Under the pieces are notes generated by a model, which was given only the letters and a program-made list of their open reading frames with translations, had not been told where the DNA came from and did not search any database. This document shows, piece by piece, positions 63,446 through 64,000 of a stretch of 64,000 nt of DNA (the first letter of the stretch is position 1; the number at the start of each line of letters is the position of its first letter). The translations under genes and the position numbers were made by a program. The stretch comes from Enterococcus gilvus ATCC BAA-350 (GTDB taxonomy: Bacteria; Bacillota; Bacilli; Lactobacillales; Enterococcaceae), in the NCBI RefSeq assembly GCF_000407545.1, contig NZ_ASWH01000001.1, positions 2,619,501 to 2,683,500 of the forward strand, written 5' to 3'.

Positions 63446-64000
63446 TTATTGCGTCACTTTTTGCACTAACCGTGCGATGTGGATCGTTAAATACAATTTC
63501 TCATCGTTCGTCATTTCGTATTGATACTTTTCTAAAATAAAATCCGCGATCTTCCCTACACATTTGTAGGCATTTTGATATTTTCTCTGAATGATCAAAA
63601 GCAGCTCATCGTCTGTCTCATCAGCAACTTGCCGTTGATTCATGATCCGTGAGGCAAAAAAGCGCAGATGCGTCGTAAAACGATAAAAATAGACAGATTC
63701 TTCATCCAGTTGAACTTTAAAATAATAGCTTGTAATTTGTATGATTTCCTGCATCATCTCTGTCATTAAAAAGGCATCATCATTATCGTTTTCCGTTTGC
63801 GCATTGACTAGATGCAAAGCAATGTTTCCTGCTTCATCTTCCCCTAGATCAATACCGAACTTCTTTTTGATTCTCTTTACCGCGTCTACCCCTACTGAAA
63901 ATTCATCAGGAAAGAACCGTTTAACGTCCCACAATAAAAGATTACGGACGCGAACACCTTCTTTGACGCGCTGGATCGCTGCATATAAATGATCCGTTAT
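63446..64000 (-). CDS. BglG-family antiterminator, C-terminal part
   Basis: 184 codons, open to the window edge; the N-terminal RNA-binding domain is beyond base 64000. PRD1 end (ITDHLYAAIQRVKEGV), IALHLVNAQ, and PRD2 (FTTHLRFFASRIM, LTIHIARLV) are visible. Probably controls the beta-glucoside PTS gene directly downstream. Confidence 0.9.
   Translation of the reverse strand: MTDHLYAAIQRVKEGVRVRNLLLWDVKRFFPDEFSVGVDAVKRIKKKFGIDLGEDEAGNIALHLVNAQTENDNDDAFLMTEMMQEIIQITSYYFKVQLDEESVYFYRFTTHLRFFASRIMNQRQVADETDDELLLIIQRKYQNAYKCVGKIADFILEKYQYEMTNDEKLYLTIHIARLVQKVTQ

Overview
The window comes from a low-GC Gram-positive bacterium, almost certainly an Enterococcus. Evidence: typical Firmicutes ribosome binding sites (GGAGG), Spx, lactose PTS/LacG, a T-box leader, LPXTG surface proteins with Mga-type regulators, and the tatD-rnmV-rsmA order. 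Coding GC is moderate (low to mid 40s by eye), which would suit the E. casseliflavus/gallinarum side of the genus, but I cannot fix the species.

Layout. 1-4.5 kb: end of ahpC, ahpF, spx, a 104-bp tandem repeat and a secreted 3D-domain wall protein. 4.6-9.3 kb: a CmpB-type membrane protein and a heterodimeric ABC exporter. 9.3-12.8 kb: a Mef-family MFS pump preceded by a 14-codon leader peptide of the macrolide-arrest type, then (upstream in the same direction) a GH3 lipoprotein and an orphan winged-helix regulator. 12.9-16.2 kb: a niacin transporter candidate under NiaR-like boxes, trhO, and a MetE-like methyltransferase behind a T-box. 16.3-20.8 kb: lacT-lacG-lacF-lacE with a RAT/terminator switch. 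20.9-21.7 kb: debris of a nanE/rpiR sugar locus. 21.8-26.6 kb: a DUF3089 hydrolase, tatD-rnmV-rsmA and two small genes. 28.7-37.0 kb: gabD, then a run of small plus-strand accessory genes (DUF1304, GNAT, peptidase E-like, MepB, RidA, hypotheticals) and a broken tag gene.

26.6-28.4 kb and 37-57 kb form the most distinctive part: a minus-strand surface-pilus region. It contains three VWA-domain tip-type adhesins (1281, 1072 and 962 aa), two small LPXTG-like subunits, two major pilins with the YPK pilin motif, and three paralogous Mga-family regulators (one of them isolated at 26.6-28.1 kb), but no sortase gene. An A-rich promoter element of about 60 bp recurs in front of two regulators and two pilin operons, which suggests one small regulon inside this region.

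57.4-64 kb: a beta-glucoside utilisation locus (GH1 and GH4 phospho-glucosidases, an RpiR regulator, a beta-glucoside PTS and the C-terminal part of a BglG antiterminator cut by the window end), with a large inverted-repeat operator between the divergent GH4 and RpiR genes.
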